Assembly: GCF_003347595.2 (NCBI RefSeq)
Contig: NZ_QCZK02000003.1
Span: 1-48,814 of the forward strand
DNA length: 48,814 bases
Source: Botryobacter ruber
Lineage (GTDB): Bacteria; Bacteroidota; Bacteroidia; Cytophagales; Hymenobacteraceae
Reading direction: 5' to 3'
Of this stretch, positions 8,609 through 14,995 are shown piece by piece (within the stretch, counting starts at the first letter, position 1; each line of letters starts with the position of its first letter). Position numbers and translations under genes: made by a program. A model generated the notes under the pieces. That model was not told the DNA's origin and made no database searches. It worked only from the letters and a program-made list of their open reading frames with translations.

Positions 8609-9193
8609 ATGGAGAAAGGAAATGTTAATCAGATTATTGCTGGGATTTTTGTTATAGCTCTGATTGTAGGCTTTTGTTTTCCCGTAATTTATATCGGATA
8701 TAGTGGTCAAGAAGCGAGAAGTAAGTTTTTCATTGCACTTGACCAAGGTGCTTTGTTTTGGGGAGCCCTTACAGCAGCTTTATCTATATTACTTTTTAAA
8801 TGTGCTAAAGCAGGAAAAGTCTTAAAAAGTTCAATTATATTTTTTAGTATGTCAATGTCAGGTTTATTGTTTTATATGGCATTAGATGACTTGAAACCTG
8901 CTCATACAGACATTGCTATTTATGAAAATGACAGGAGTGAAAATTTGATAATCCAGTATTTCGAAACTGGGGTAACTGGTAATCCACAGAGCAGGTTAAT
9001 AAAGACAAGCAATATGAATTCATCAATTAGAGAATTTGATGAGGTACAAAATGCTGCTTTTTTAGATTCCTTACAATTAGGCTACTACCACTATATTAAA
9101 GAGAGGATTCCAAGAACTTATTTAGTGAAGGATGACACTTTTTACCTGAAGAAGATACATAGGAGGTATAACAGACGCCAACCACACCTATAG
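8609..9193 (+). CDS. Orphan AT-rich membrane protein
   Basis: A 194-residue protein I do not recognise. Three hydrophobic segments lie at about residues 11-30, 48-64 and 70-88, then a soluble C-terminal half (about 95-194) that is mixed strand and charged. The ATG at 8609 follows an AT-rich region just after the GTTGGCG end of the hairpin block. Composition matches the Wadjet genes, not the host, so it was probably acquired with or beside them. No motif points to a defence role, and being an unrelated passenger is as likely. Confidence 0.6.
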   Translation: MEKGNVNQIIAGIFVIALIVGFCFPVIYIGYSGQEARSKFFIALDQGALFWGALTAALSILLFKCAKAGKVLKSSIIFFSMSMSGLLFYMALDDLKPAHTDIAIYENDRSENLIIQYFETGVTGNPQSRLIKTSNMNSSIREFDEVQNAAFLDSLQLGYYHYIKERIPRTYLVKDDTFYLKKIHRRYNRRQPHL

Positions 9194-9253
9194 TGAATTA
9201 AAGTGCATAGCCAAGCCGTTACACCATCCAATTCAACACAAATCAAGCTCACG

Positions 9254-9646
9254 ATGAACCAGGCAATCGAAACATATAACCAAACTCAGAATTCTGCCGA
9301 CCAGGAAATTTGTAACCAACTTGCGACCATTATTGCTAGTGAACTCACCGAATCAGAAGGCAAAATATGGCACGGCCATCCTGTTTGGTTTTTAGAGAAT
9401 AATCCGGTTGTTGGGTACAGCAAACAGAAAAAAGGAATAAGACTGATGTTTTGGAGCGGGCAAGATTTTGATGAAGAAATTCTAAGCGTTCGGGGAGAGA
9501 AATTTAAAGATGCTTCTGTTTTCTACACTCATGTTTCTGAAGTGAATACCACAGACTTAAGGCGCTGGCTGAAAAAATCAAGGGAATTCCAATGGGATTA
9601 TAAAAACATCGTGAAAAGAAAAGGTGCCTTAGAACGACTCGCCTAA
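9254..9646 (+). CDS. DUF1801 family protein
   Basis: A 130-residue soluble protein with the DUF1801 signature: KIWHGHPVWFLENNPVVGYS, then GIRLMFWSGQDFDE and a C-terminal RRWLKKSREFQWDYKNIVKR. DUF1801 proteins adopt the YdhG-like fold and have no established biochemical role. A GTG at 9203 would add 17 residues without conservation; I prefer the ATG at 9254 because MNQAIETYN looks like the family start. The DUF2200 gene begins immediately after it, so the two are likely co-transcribed. Confidence 0.85.
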   Translation: MNQAIETYNQTQNSADQEICNQLATIIASELTESEGKIWHGHPVWFLENNPVVGYSKQKKGIRLMFWSGQDFDEEILSVRGEKFKDASVFYTHVSEVNTTDLRRWLKKSREFQWDYKNIVKRKGALERLA

Positions 9647-9647
9647 C

Positions 9648-10013
9648 ATGAACATTACGCCTGAACACCATGACCGAATGGCAAAAATGACATTTGCATC
9701 GGTTTATCCGCACTACCTCGCCAAAGTGGAACGAAAGGGCAGGACAAAAGACGAACTGCACCAGGTAATAACTTGGCTGACAAGCTTTGACGATAAACAA
9801 ATACAAGAACTGATTGACGAGAAAGCATCATTCGATACGTTTTTCCGGAAAGCGATAGTAAACCCAAACGCACATTTGATTAAAGGCGTAATTTGTGGCT
9901 ATCGGGTAGAAGAAATTGAAAATGCCTTAACCAGGCAGGTAAGGTATTTAGATAAGTTAGTGGACGAACTGGCGAAAGGGAAGAAGATGGAAAAAATTTT
10001 AAGAAGCGCTTGA
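9648..10013 (+). CDS. DUF2200 family protein
   Basis: A 121-residue protein opening MNITPEHHDRMAKMTFASVYPHY, with IKGVICGYRVEEIENALTRQ in the second half (about 84-103), which I recognise as DUF2200. Function unknown; small, soluble, full length. It follows the DUF1801 gene after one base. The pair has intermediate base composition, between the Wadjet block and the host genes. Confidence 0.85.
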   Translation: MNITPEHHDRMAKMTFASVYPHYLAKVERKGRTKDELHQVITWLTSFDDKQIQELIDEKASFDTFFRKAIVNPNAHLIKGVICGYRVEEIENALTRQVRYLDKLVDELAKGKKMEKILRSA

Positions 10014-10097
10014 AGAGAAGTTAACCAGAAAACCTTTTTTGGGTAAAGCCGTTTCATTCAAATTTTCATCATTAGAAATGAGCAACAAAAAGTTTAC

Positions 10098-10180
10098 TGT
10101 CATTTCGACCGCAGGGAGAAATCTGGAATATTTTACAATTTTTCTATTAATTCAGATTTCTCCCTGCAGTCGAAATGACA
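10098..10180. repeat. REP-like palindrome, copy 1
   Basis: Arms of 28 bases (10098-10125 and 10153-10180) are inverted copies with one mismatch, around a 27-base AT-rich loop. The arm core is TTTCGACCGCAGGGAGAAAT. A second copy with the same core but different compensated bases sits at 23528-23607. Probably a short palindromic Bacteroidota intergenic repeat that may also end transcripts. Confidence 0.85.
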
Positions 10181-10270
10181 AAAATTGTTAGAATGAAACG
10201 ACCCTACTTTTTGGGTGTAATGTAAGTTCAGCAACCTCATTTTCTTATCAATCCCTGATGCCGGTGCCCA

Positions 10271-10299
10271 CTGCTCCCGCCACCACACCCACTGCACCT
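10271..10299 (+). repeat. CTGC-rich dispersed repeat, intergenic copy
   Basis: This 29-base stretch is nearly identical (26 of 29 by eye) to 12529-12557, and related to copies at 1084-1107, 14861-14890, 41181-41209, 47695-47729 and others. The core is CTGCTCCTGCCACCACAGCC with small variations. Confidence 0.75.
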
Positions 10300-10451
10300 C
10301 ACATTAACCCCTAGAACCTGACTAAACAGCTCCGGAAAAATTTTCACGTTAACCGACACAAGCACCCCTCTCGCCAATACAATTCCAAAACTTGCCTAAT
10401 AAGCCTCGATTACAACAGTCAGCAGGGTAGTTTCCCGCGTATACAAAGAAA

Positions 10452-10459
10452 TAATTTTG
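10452..10459 (+). promoter_or_regulatory. TAnnTTTG -7 box ahead of the TelA operon
   Basis: TAATTTTG matches the Bacteroidota -7 consensus, 28 bases before the ATG at 10487. A good purine-rich ribosome site (AAGGAGAG) follows just ahead of the start. No clear TTTG lies at -33. Confidence 0.45.
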
Positions 10460-10486
10460 TATATTTAGGAAAAAGAAGGAGAGCAT

Positions 10487-10924
10487 ATGTTAGTTTTTTT
10501 GACATTCGTAATAGCGTTTGTGTTGGGCTATTTTTACGGCCACAACATCAGACCAAACAACCGCCTGCGCGAAGCCATCCGGGAGGTGCGTGAAAAATGC
10601 ATGGCGGCGCTGGAAGAAGGGAACCGGGGCGTGTACAAAACCTTTGTGACCGAGGATAATAAATCGTCGGAACTGGTGGCGGAAGTGAAAGAGCTGGCGG
10701 TTACGCAGCAGGGGCAGGTGAAAGTGCAGTACCTGAACGCGTACTATAAAAACCCGGAATTCAGAAACAAAAAAGGGGAGGCGCTGCTCAAGGAAGTGCA
10801 GGCCCTGCTGGGCGATTACCTGCCCATGAATGAAATTGAGTGGTACGAGAAAAACGAGCGCCACGAGAATATAAAAAAATACATGAACGACCTCACCCTG
10901 AAACACCACAACCACCTGCTATAG
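10487..10924 (+). CDS. Unknown membrane-anchored protein of the TelA operon
   Basis: A 145-residue protein with one N-terminal transmembrane helix (about residues 2-18, LVFLTFVIAFVLGYFYG) and a charged, mostly helical soluble part. I do not recognise a family. It begins a tight operon, 12 bases before the TelA-like gene, and has the clearest ribosome site of the group (AAGGAGAG). It probably anchors or partners the TelA protein at the membrane, but that is inferred from position alone. Confidence 0.7.
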   Translation: MLVFLTFVIAFVLGYFYGHNIRPNNRLREAIREVREKCMAALEEGNRGVYKTFVTEDNKSSELVAEVKELAVTQQGQVKVQYLNAYYKNPEFRNKKGEALLKEVQALLGDYLPMNEIEWYEKNERHENIKKYMNDLTLKHHNHLL

Positions 10925-10936
10925 CTAAGATAAAAC

Positions 10937-12022
10937 ATGGAAAACCCGAACAACATTACTATTGCCGAAAACAAGGAGCTGATCCAGCAGAAGGCAGAAT
11001 CCATTGCCAAATCCATCGACCCGACCAAACCCGAATCGCTGAGCAATTTCGGCGTGGAAACGCAGCGCAAGCTGGGCTACTACTCCAACGAGCTCCTGAC
11101 CAAGGTGCGGGTAAAAGATTCCGGCGATGCAGGCGCTGCCATTAATGAGCTGCTGCACCAGATCAACATGGTGAAGATAGACGAGGCGGAGAAGCCGGGC
11201 ATGCTGTCGCGCATCCCGTTCCTGAAGAAGTTTGCCGATAAATCGAAGAAGCTGGCCAGCCAGTACAATACCATTTCCGAAAACGTGGACGATGTGGTGG
11301 TGAAGCTCGAGAAAATGCGGCAGAGCGTACTAAAGGATTCGACCAGCTTGGAGGTGATGTTTAACCAGGCAGTGGAGTACATTCATGAAATCCGGTCTGT
11401 CATCGCAGCAGGTAAGATGAAGATCGAGGAGATTGAAAACGACATCATTCCGAAGCTGCAGGTAGATGTAGAGACAAGCGGGCAGGACGAACTGGCCGTA
11501 CAGCGGCTCAGCGACATGATTGCCTTTAAGGAGCGGCTGGAAAAGAAAGTGCACGACTTCACGCTTTCCCACACCATCGCCACGCAGTCTATGCCGCAGA
11601 TACGCATGATTCAGACCACCAACGATGTGCTGGCGCAGAAGATACAGAACTCTATTGTGACGGTAATTCCGGTGTGGCGCCAGCAGGTGGCCATTGCCCT
11701 GGGGCTGGAGAAGCAGCGCAAAGCCCTCGAGATTCAGAAAAAAGTAACCGACACTACGAATGAAATGCTCCTCAAAAACTCGCAGCTCCTGAAGACCAAC
11801 GTGGTGGTAGCAGCGCAGGAAAACGAACGCGGTATCGTGGACGTGGAAACGCTCAAAAAAGTAAACCGCGACATGGTGGAAACGCTCGATGCCGTGATGA
11901 AGATTTCGGAAGAAGGTAGCAAGAAAAGGGCGGAAGCGGTGAAAGAGCTGGCAGCGGTGCAGGAAGAGCTGAACAGCAAAATCATCGGCACCTTTGGCAA
12001 ATCGAAACAGATTGAAGAATAA
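10937..12022 (+). CDS. TelA/KlaA family toxic-anion resistance protein
   Basis: A 361-residue soluble, helix-rich protein matching the TelA family (PF05816): conserved segments include SLSNFGVETQRKLGYYSNEL (about 34-53), MLSRIPFLKKFADKSKKLA (about 90-108) and IPVWRQQVAIALGLEKQRKA (about 237-256). TelA homologues are named for tellurite resistance on plasmids, but in many genomes they sit in stress or envelope operons and their biochemistry is unsettled. The family-typical length is kept. The stop overlaps the next small gene (TAATG at 12020-12024). I infer a role in an envelope or stress complex encoded by this four-gene operon. Confidence 0.88.
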   Translation: MENPNNITIAENKELIQQKAESIAKSIDPTKPESLSNFGVETQRKLGYYSNELLTKVRVKDSGDAGAAINELLHQINMVKIDEAEKPGMLSRIPFLKKFADKSKKLASQYNTISENVDDVVVKLEKMRQSVLKDSTSLEVMFNQAVEYIHEIRSVIAAGKMKIEEIENDIIPKLQVDVETSGQDELAVQRLSDMIAFKERLEKKVHDFTLSHTIATQSMPQIRMIQTTNDVLAQKIQNSIVTVIPVWRQQVAIALGLEKQRKALEIQKKVTDTTNEMLLKNSQLLKTNVVVAAQENERGIVDVETLKKVNRDMVETLDAVMKISEEGSKKRAEAVKELAAVQEELNSKIIGTFGKSKQIEE

Positions 12023-12201
12023 TGGCAGAAAGCAGTCACGATAAAAATACATCCCAGCAGCGTATACTCTCCTCCGAGCAGGAAGCGCTGCTGGACCTGT
12101 ACATCCAGAAACTGGACCAGTTTTTTGAGGATGTGAAAACGTCTGAAAAGATACAGGTAGAAATCGAAACGCTGCACCTGAAACGACTGCTGACGAAATG
12201 A
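12022..12201 (+). CDS. 59-residue hidden gene of the TelA operon
   Basis: A 59-codon frame between the TelA gene and the next ORF. Its ATG overlaps the TelA stop (TAATG) and its TGA overlaps the downstream ATG (ATGA, 12198-12201). The protein is a short charged helix, with EQEALLDLYIQKLDQFFEDV in the middle and a basic leucine-rich end (LHLKRLLTK). Overlaps at both ends, host-like codon use and no gap in the operon argue strongly that it is translated. No family is recognised; it may be a small adaptor between its neighbours. Confidence 0.75.
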   Translation: MAESSHDKNTSQQRILSSEQEALLDLYIQKLDQFFEDVKTSEKIQVEIETLHLKRLLTK

Positions 12202-13031
12202 TCGAATTTCTTCGCTCCCTTTTTGGCCTCAGCGATGTGACCGGGAACAGAACCGTAGTAGGCGGTGGTCCGGTGAGCGTGGATGCCAGGCAGGTGCAGT
12301 ATATCAAAGATTCTAATCTCAGGATCGCCGCGCTGCACCAGCTGTATACCCGCTACAAAGGCACGCCGCACGAGGCGAAACTGAAAGAGGTGTATACCAA
12401 AACGAAAGACATTCACGTGCACCTGGTACACAAAAAACGGGTGCACGAACTGGAGCTATTTCACCTCCAGAACACCGACCACTTCCTGAACACCTTCACC
12501 ATCATCCTGGATGTGCACCAAAAGCACACTGCTCCTGCCACCACAGCCACTGCACCCGAACCGGAAAGCTTTTTCAAGAACCTTAAATCAGCAACAGCAA
12601 CGCTGGCTGGCAAAACAAAACCGGTTACCGAACCGGCAAGGCAGCCGGCCATTCAGCGGCACCAGGAACCGGCGCGAACTGCTGTAGCCGATGCGCCCGC
12701 AGCCACGTTACCAGAGGTTTCCATCGACACGTCTTCCCGCATCCGGTACAACAGCGAAGATGAAAAAGGTATCCCCACCACAAAAGCCATCGGATTTACC
12801 TCGTCTCAGGAAGAAAAAGAAGCTTTTCTGGCGCACGTGGCCTCCCGGGTGGGAATGTACAGGCGCGATGTGACCTACGTTGGCAATGCCATGCTGACCT
12901 TGCCTGCAGCCTACAGCGGACCTCCCAGCGCAGCATATGCGCCCATCCTGCATTGGCGCGGCCTTACCTACGCCCTTAGTTTAAGCGATTACCGCCTGTA
13001 CCCGGTCAAAATTTACAGAAGAAGCTTCTAA
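12198..13031 (+). CDS. Unknown protein, last gene of the TelA operon
   Basis: A 277-residue soluble protein with no family I recognise. The N-terminal third is helical (RQVQYIKDSNLRIAALHQLY, about 32-51). The middle (about 105-190) is low-complexity, rich in Ala, Pro, Thr and Glu. The C-terminal domain (about 195-277) is compact with strands such as RDVTYVGNAMLTLPAAY. The linker contains a copy of the dispersed CTGC-rich repeat (12529-12557), read as TAPATTATAP, so an intergenic repeat appears to have become part of the coding sequence. Translational coupling to the 59-residue gene is clear. Confidence 0.75.
   Translation: MIEFLRSLFGLSDVTGNRTVVGGGPVSVDARQVQYIKDSNLRIAALHQLYTRYKGTPHEAKLKEVYTKTKDIHVHLVHKKRVHELELFHLQNTDHFLNTFTIILDVHQKHTAPATTATAPEPESFFKNLKSATATLAGKTKPVTEPARQPAIQRHQEPARTAVADAPAATLPEVSIDTSSRIRYNSEDEKGIPTTKAIGFTSSQEEKEAFLAHVASRVGMYRRDVTYVGNAMLTLPAAYSGPPSAAYAPILHWRGLTYALSLSDYRLYPVKIYRRSF
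12529..12557 (+). repeat. CTGC-rich dispersed repeat, copy inside a gene
   Basis: Begins CTGCTCCTGCCACCACAGCC; 26 of 29 bases match the intergenic copy at 10271-10299. It lies in frame in the low-complexity linker of the protein at 12198-13031, near codons 111-120. Confidence 0.75.
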
Positions 13032-13068
13032 GTTTTCTGAAAGTCTGTTGGTTTCGTGAGGCTACTGC

Positions 13069-14724
13069 TTACTGCCGCTTCACAAATTTCCCCCGGCTGA
13101 TGACCTCGTTTGTACCGGCATAGCTCATTTCCAAAAAGTAAACCCCGCTGCTGATGTTGCTGATGCTGAGTTGTAACGCTTCGGAGGCTGCCATTACTTT
13201 GCTATTTACTTTTTTCCCCTGCAAATCGAACAGGGTGAGCTGCACTGGTTTGGGCGAGCGGTTGGGTAAATAAATATGTACTACCTGGTCTGCCGGAACC
13301 GGGTAAATAACCGTCCGGGCCAGGGGAGAGGCGCCCGGTTTAATACCGAGAGCCGCCTGGTACTCGCGGTAGCCCAGGTCGGGTTTTGCACCCTGAAATG
13401 GAAAGCCAATGTCGACACCTTTGTCAATTAAGTCGCTGCCAGGTACAAGGCGCATGAAGTCGATGTCGGGGAGGCTGCCGTCGGGTTTGCGGGGAGCGGT
13501 TAAAAGCGCCTGCTCCAGGCTTACAAAATCAGCGGAGGTAACCGTAACCGGAAGGGTAAAGTAATTGTTGCTCACATCGGATGCTGCCTGGTTCAGGTTA
13601 CTCACTTCGGTGCTGCGGGCGGCAAAGCCCAGGTTGTTTTTCATCACATGGTCGTAGCCGGGTACGTCCGTCAGGTAGTCTTCGGTGGTTCTGGCTTTCC
13701 TGTTGAGCATGTTGTAGTTCACGCTGTTATAGTAGGCGGAGTTGTTGTACCAGTCGCCGCCGGCCAGGTGGTGGTTGGCATAAAAGCCGCTGGCTTTGTT
13801 ACGCACCGACAGGCAGAACTGGGTGGTGTTTCGCGGAACAGGGTTAGGTACTTTGTCGAGCGTTGCAGAGCCGTAGCCGCCTACTTTAAACCCGTTGCCA
13901 TCGCCACGGCTTACAAAGCCAACCGAATAGCCGTTGTAAAAGGCCCAGCAGTTATCGAATACCGTTGATTCATGGGCACTGATGCAGTCGTAGCCATCGT
14001 CGCTGTTGAACCAGGCACGGCAGCCTCTGAACACATTGTTCACGCCGCCTTTGTTGGGGTGGTTGCCAAAGCCGTCTACGTTACCGCCGTTAATGCCACC
14101 GCCTGCTTTGGAGGTATAGTCGTAGTTGTTGTACGCATCGCAGTTCAGAATCAGGTTATTGGCGCCCTTGGTCAGGTAAAAGCCAATGGCTTGCCCGTCG
14201 TGCATGCTCAGCTGCTCATAAATGTTGTTGCTGCCCTCGTTCGCGAAGCAGATGGATTGGGTGTTGGAAGTCGTGATCGTAACCTGCACGCCTATCACTT
14301 CGATCCCTTTCAGGTGAATCCAGGAGCCACTCACCTGGAAAGCATTAATACGCTTGTTAGCCGGTATGATGTGCTGGTAATCGAACACAGGCTGCTCACC
14401 CGGGTAAGCCCAGTAGTTAATCCGTTTACCGGAGGTGCCGCTTTTGGTGAGGTCGGTTACATATACCCAAAGTCCACTGAGTGGGGTATTCCAGTTAGCA
14501 ATCTGCGCTTCCGTCATGGTATATAAACCCCCGCGGATATAAACCGTGTCGCCTGGTGATACATCAACTTGTGAGCGTTGTATTGTCAGGAAGGGAGCTT
14601 CTATGGTGCCGGCGTTGGAGTTGTTGCCATCAGGGGCTACATAGTATATTTTGGCAAAGGAAGCGGTCGACAGTAGTACCAGGAGGAGGGTGAACAGAAG
14701 TTGTTTTGTAAAGGTGTTCTGCAT
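13069..14724 (-). CDS. Secreted beta-helix (PL9-like pectate lyase) protein with T9SS tail
   Basis: A 551-residue exported protein. The signal peptide is MQNTFTKQLLFTLLLVLLST and ends near ASFA. A right-handed parallel beta-helix follows, opening YYVAPDGNNSNAGTIEAPF (about 27-45) with GDTVYIRGGLYTMTEAQIA, which resembles family 9 polysaccharide lyases. Asn-rich turns run through the middle. The last ~80 residues (from PLARTVIYPVPADQ) are a type IX secretion C-terminal sorting domain with SSGVYFLEMSY and a basic end, so the protein should cross the outer membrane through the T9SS. The substrate is not certain: pectin or a related uronate is likely, but catalytic residues were not verified. Confidence 0.82.
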   Translation of the reverse strand: MQNTFTKQLLFTLLLVLLSTASFAKIYYVAPDGNNSNAGTIEAPFLTIQRSQVDVSPGDTVYIRGGLYTMTEAQIANWNTPLSGLWVYVTDLTKSGTSGKRINYWAYPGEQPVFDYQHIIPANKRINAFQVSGSWIHLKGIEVIGVQVTITTSNTQSICFANEGSNNIYEQLSMHDGQAIGFYLTKGANNLILNCDAYNNYDYTSKAGGGINGGNVDGFGNHPNKGGVNNVFRGCRAWFNSDDGYDCISAHESTVFDNCWAFYNGYSVGFVSRGDGNGFKVGGYGSATLDKVPNPVPRNTTQFCLSVRNKASGFYANHHLAGGDWYNNSAYYNSVNYNMLNRKARTTEDYLTDVPGYDHVMKNNLGFAARSTEVSNLNQAASDVSNNYFTLPVTVTSADFVSLEQALLTAPRKPDGSLPDIDFMRLVPGSDLIDKGVDIGFPFQGAKPDLGYREYQAALGIKPGASPLARTVIYPVPADQVVHIYLPNRSPKPVQLTLFDLQGKKVNSKVMAASEALQLSISNISSGVYFLEMSYAGTNEVISRGKFVKRQ

Positions 14725-14860
14725 GCAGGTAAAGTTTTACGCTGGATAAAATGAAAATGAACATTTGTTCCGGGTAAACCGGTTAAGTAGCTGAAAAAGC
14801 GCAAGGTAGTTCGTGGAGCTGATAATTCCAATTTACTTGTTTGGGTTTTGGTATAAGTGC

Positions 14861-14890
14861 AGGGAGCAGCGGCTGTGGTGGCAGGAGCAG
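14861..14890 (-). repeat. CTGC-rich dispersed repeat, minus-strand copy
   Basis: On the minus strand it reads CTGCTCCTGCCACCACAGCC followed by GCTGCTCCCT, matching the in-gene copy at 12529-12557 in all of its first 20 bases. It lies between the receptor terminator and the beta-helix gene. Confidence 0.8.
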
Positions 14891-14944
14891 ATCAGTTTTT
14901 CAGCTCATTGAGCCGCCAAAACTCACGTAAAGAAGAGGTTAAAC

Positions 14945-14972
14945 AAAAAAGCCCCTCCAAACCGGAGAGGCC
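14945..14972 (-). terminator. Rho-independent terminator of the TonB receptor gene
   Basis: Read on the minus strand, GCCTCTCC pairs with GGAGGGGC (14951-14971) with one G-T pair, followed by TTTTTTGTTT. It lies 24 bases past the receptor stop, in the right direction. Confidence 0.85.
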
Positions 14973-14995
14973 GTTCTTGTAGATGGAGTGATAGC

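Larger units (their letters stand above)
10014..10486. other. Intergenic stretch with two repeat types and a promoter
   Basis: No gene is visible. It holds a palindromic element (10098-10180), one copy of the CTGC-rich dispersed repeat (10271-10299) and a promoter-like box just ahead of the TelA operon. Confidence 0.7.

Noticed and set aside
11330..12307. 325-codon open frame on the minus strand opposite the TelA gene
   Set aside because: It mirrors the codon positions of TelA, is rich in His, Phe and Leu as expected for an antisense shadow, and crosses two gene junctions. TelA has clear family motifs on the other strand.
13972..14526. 184-codon plus-strand frame opposite the beta-helix protein
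   Set aside because: Val/Ala/Gly-rich with no domain, wholly inside the secreted protein gene on the other strand.
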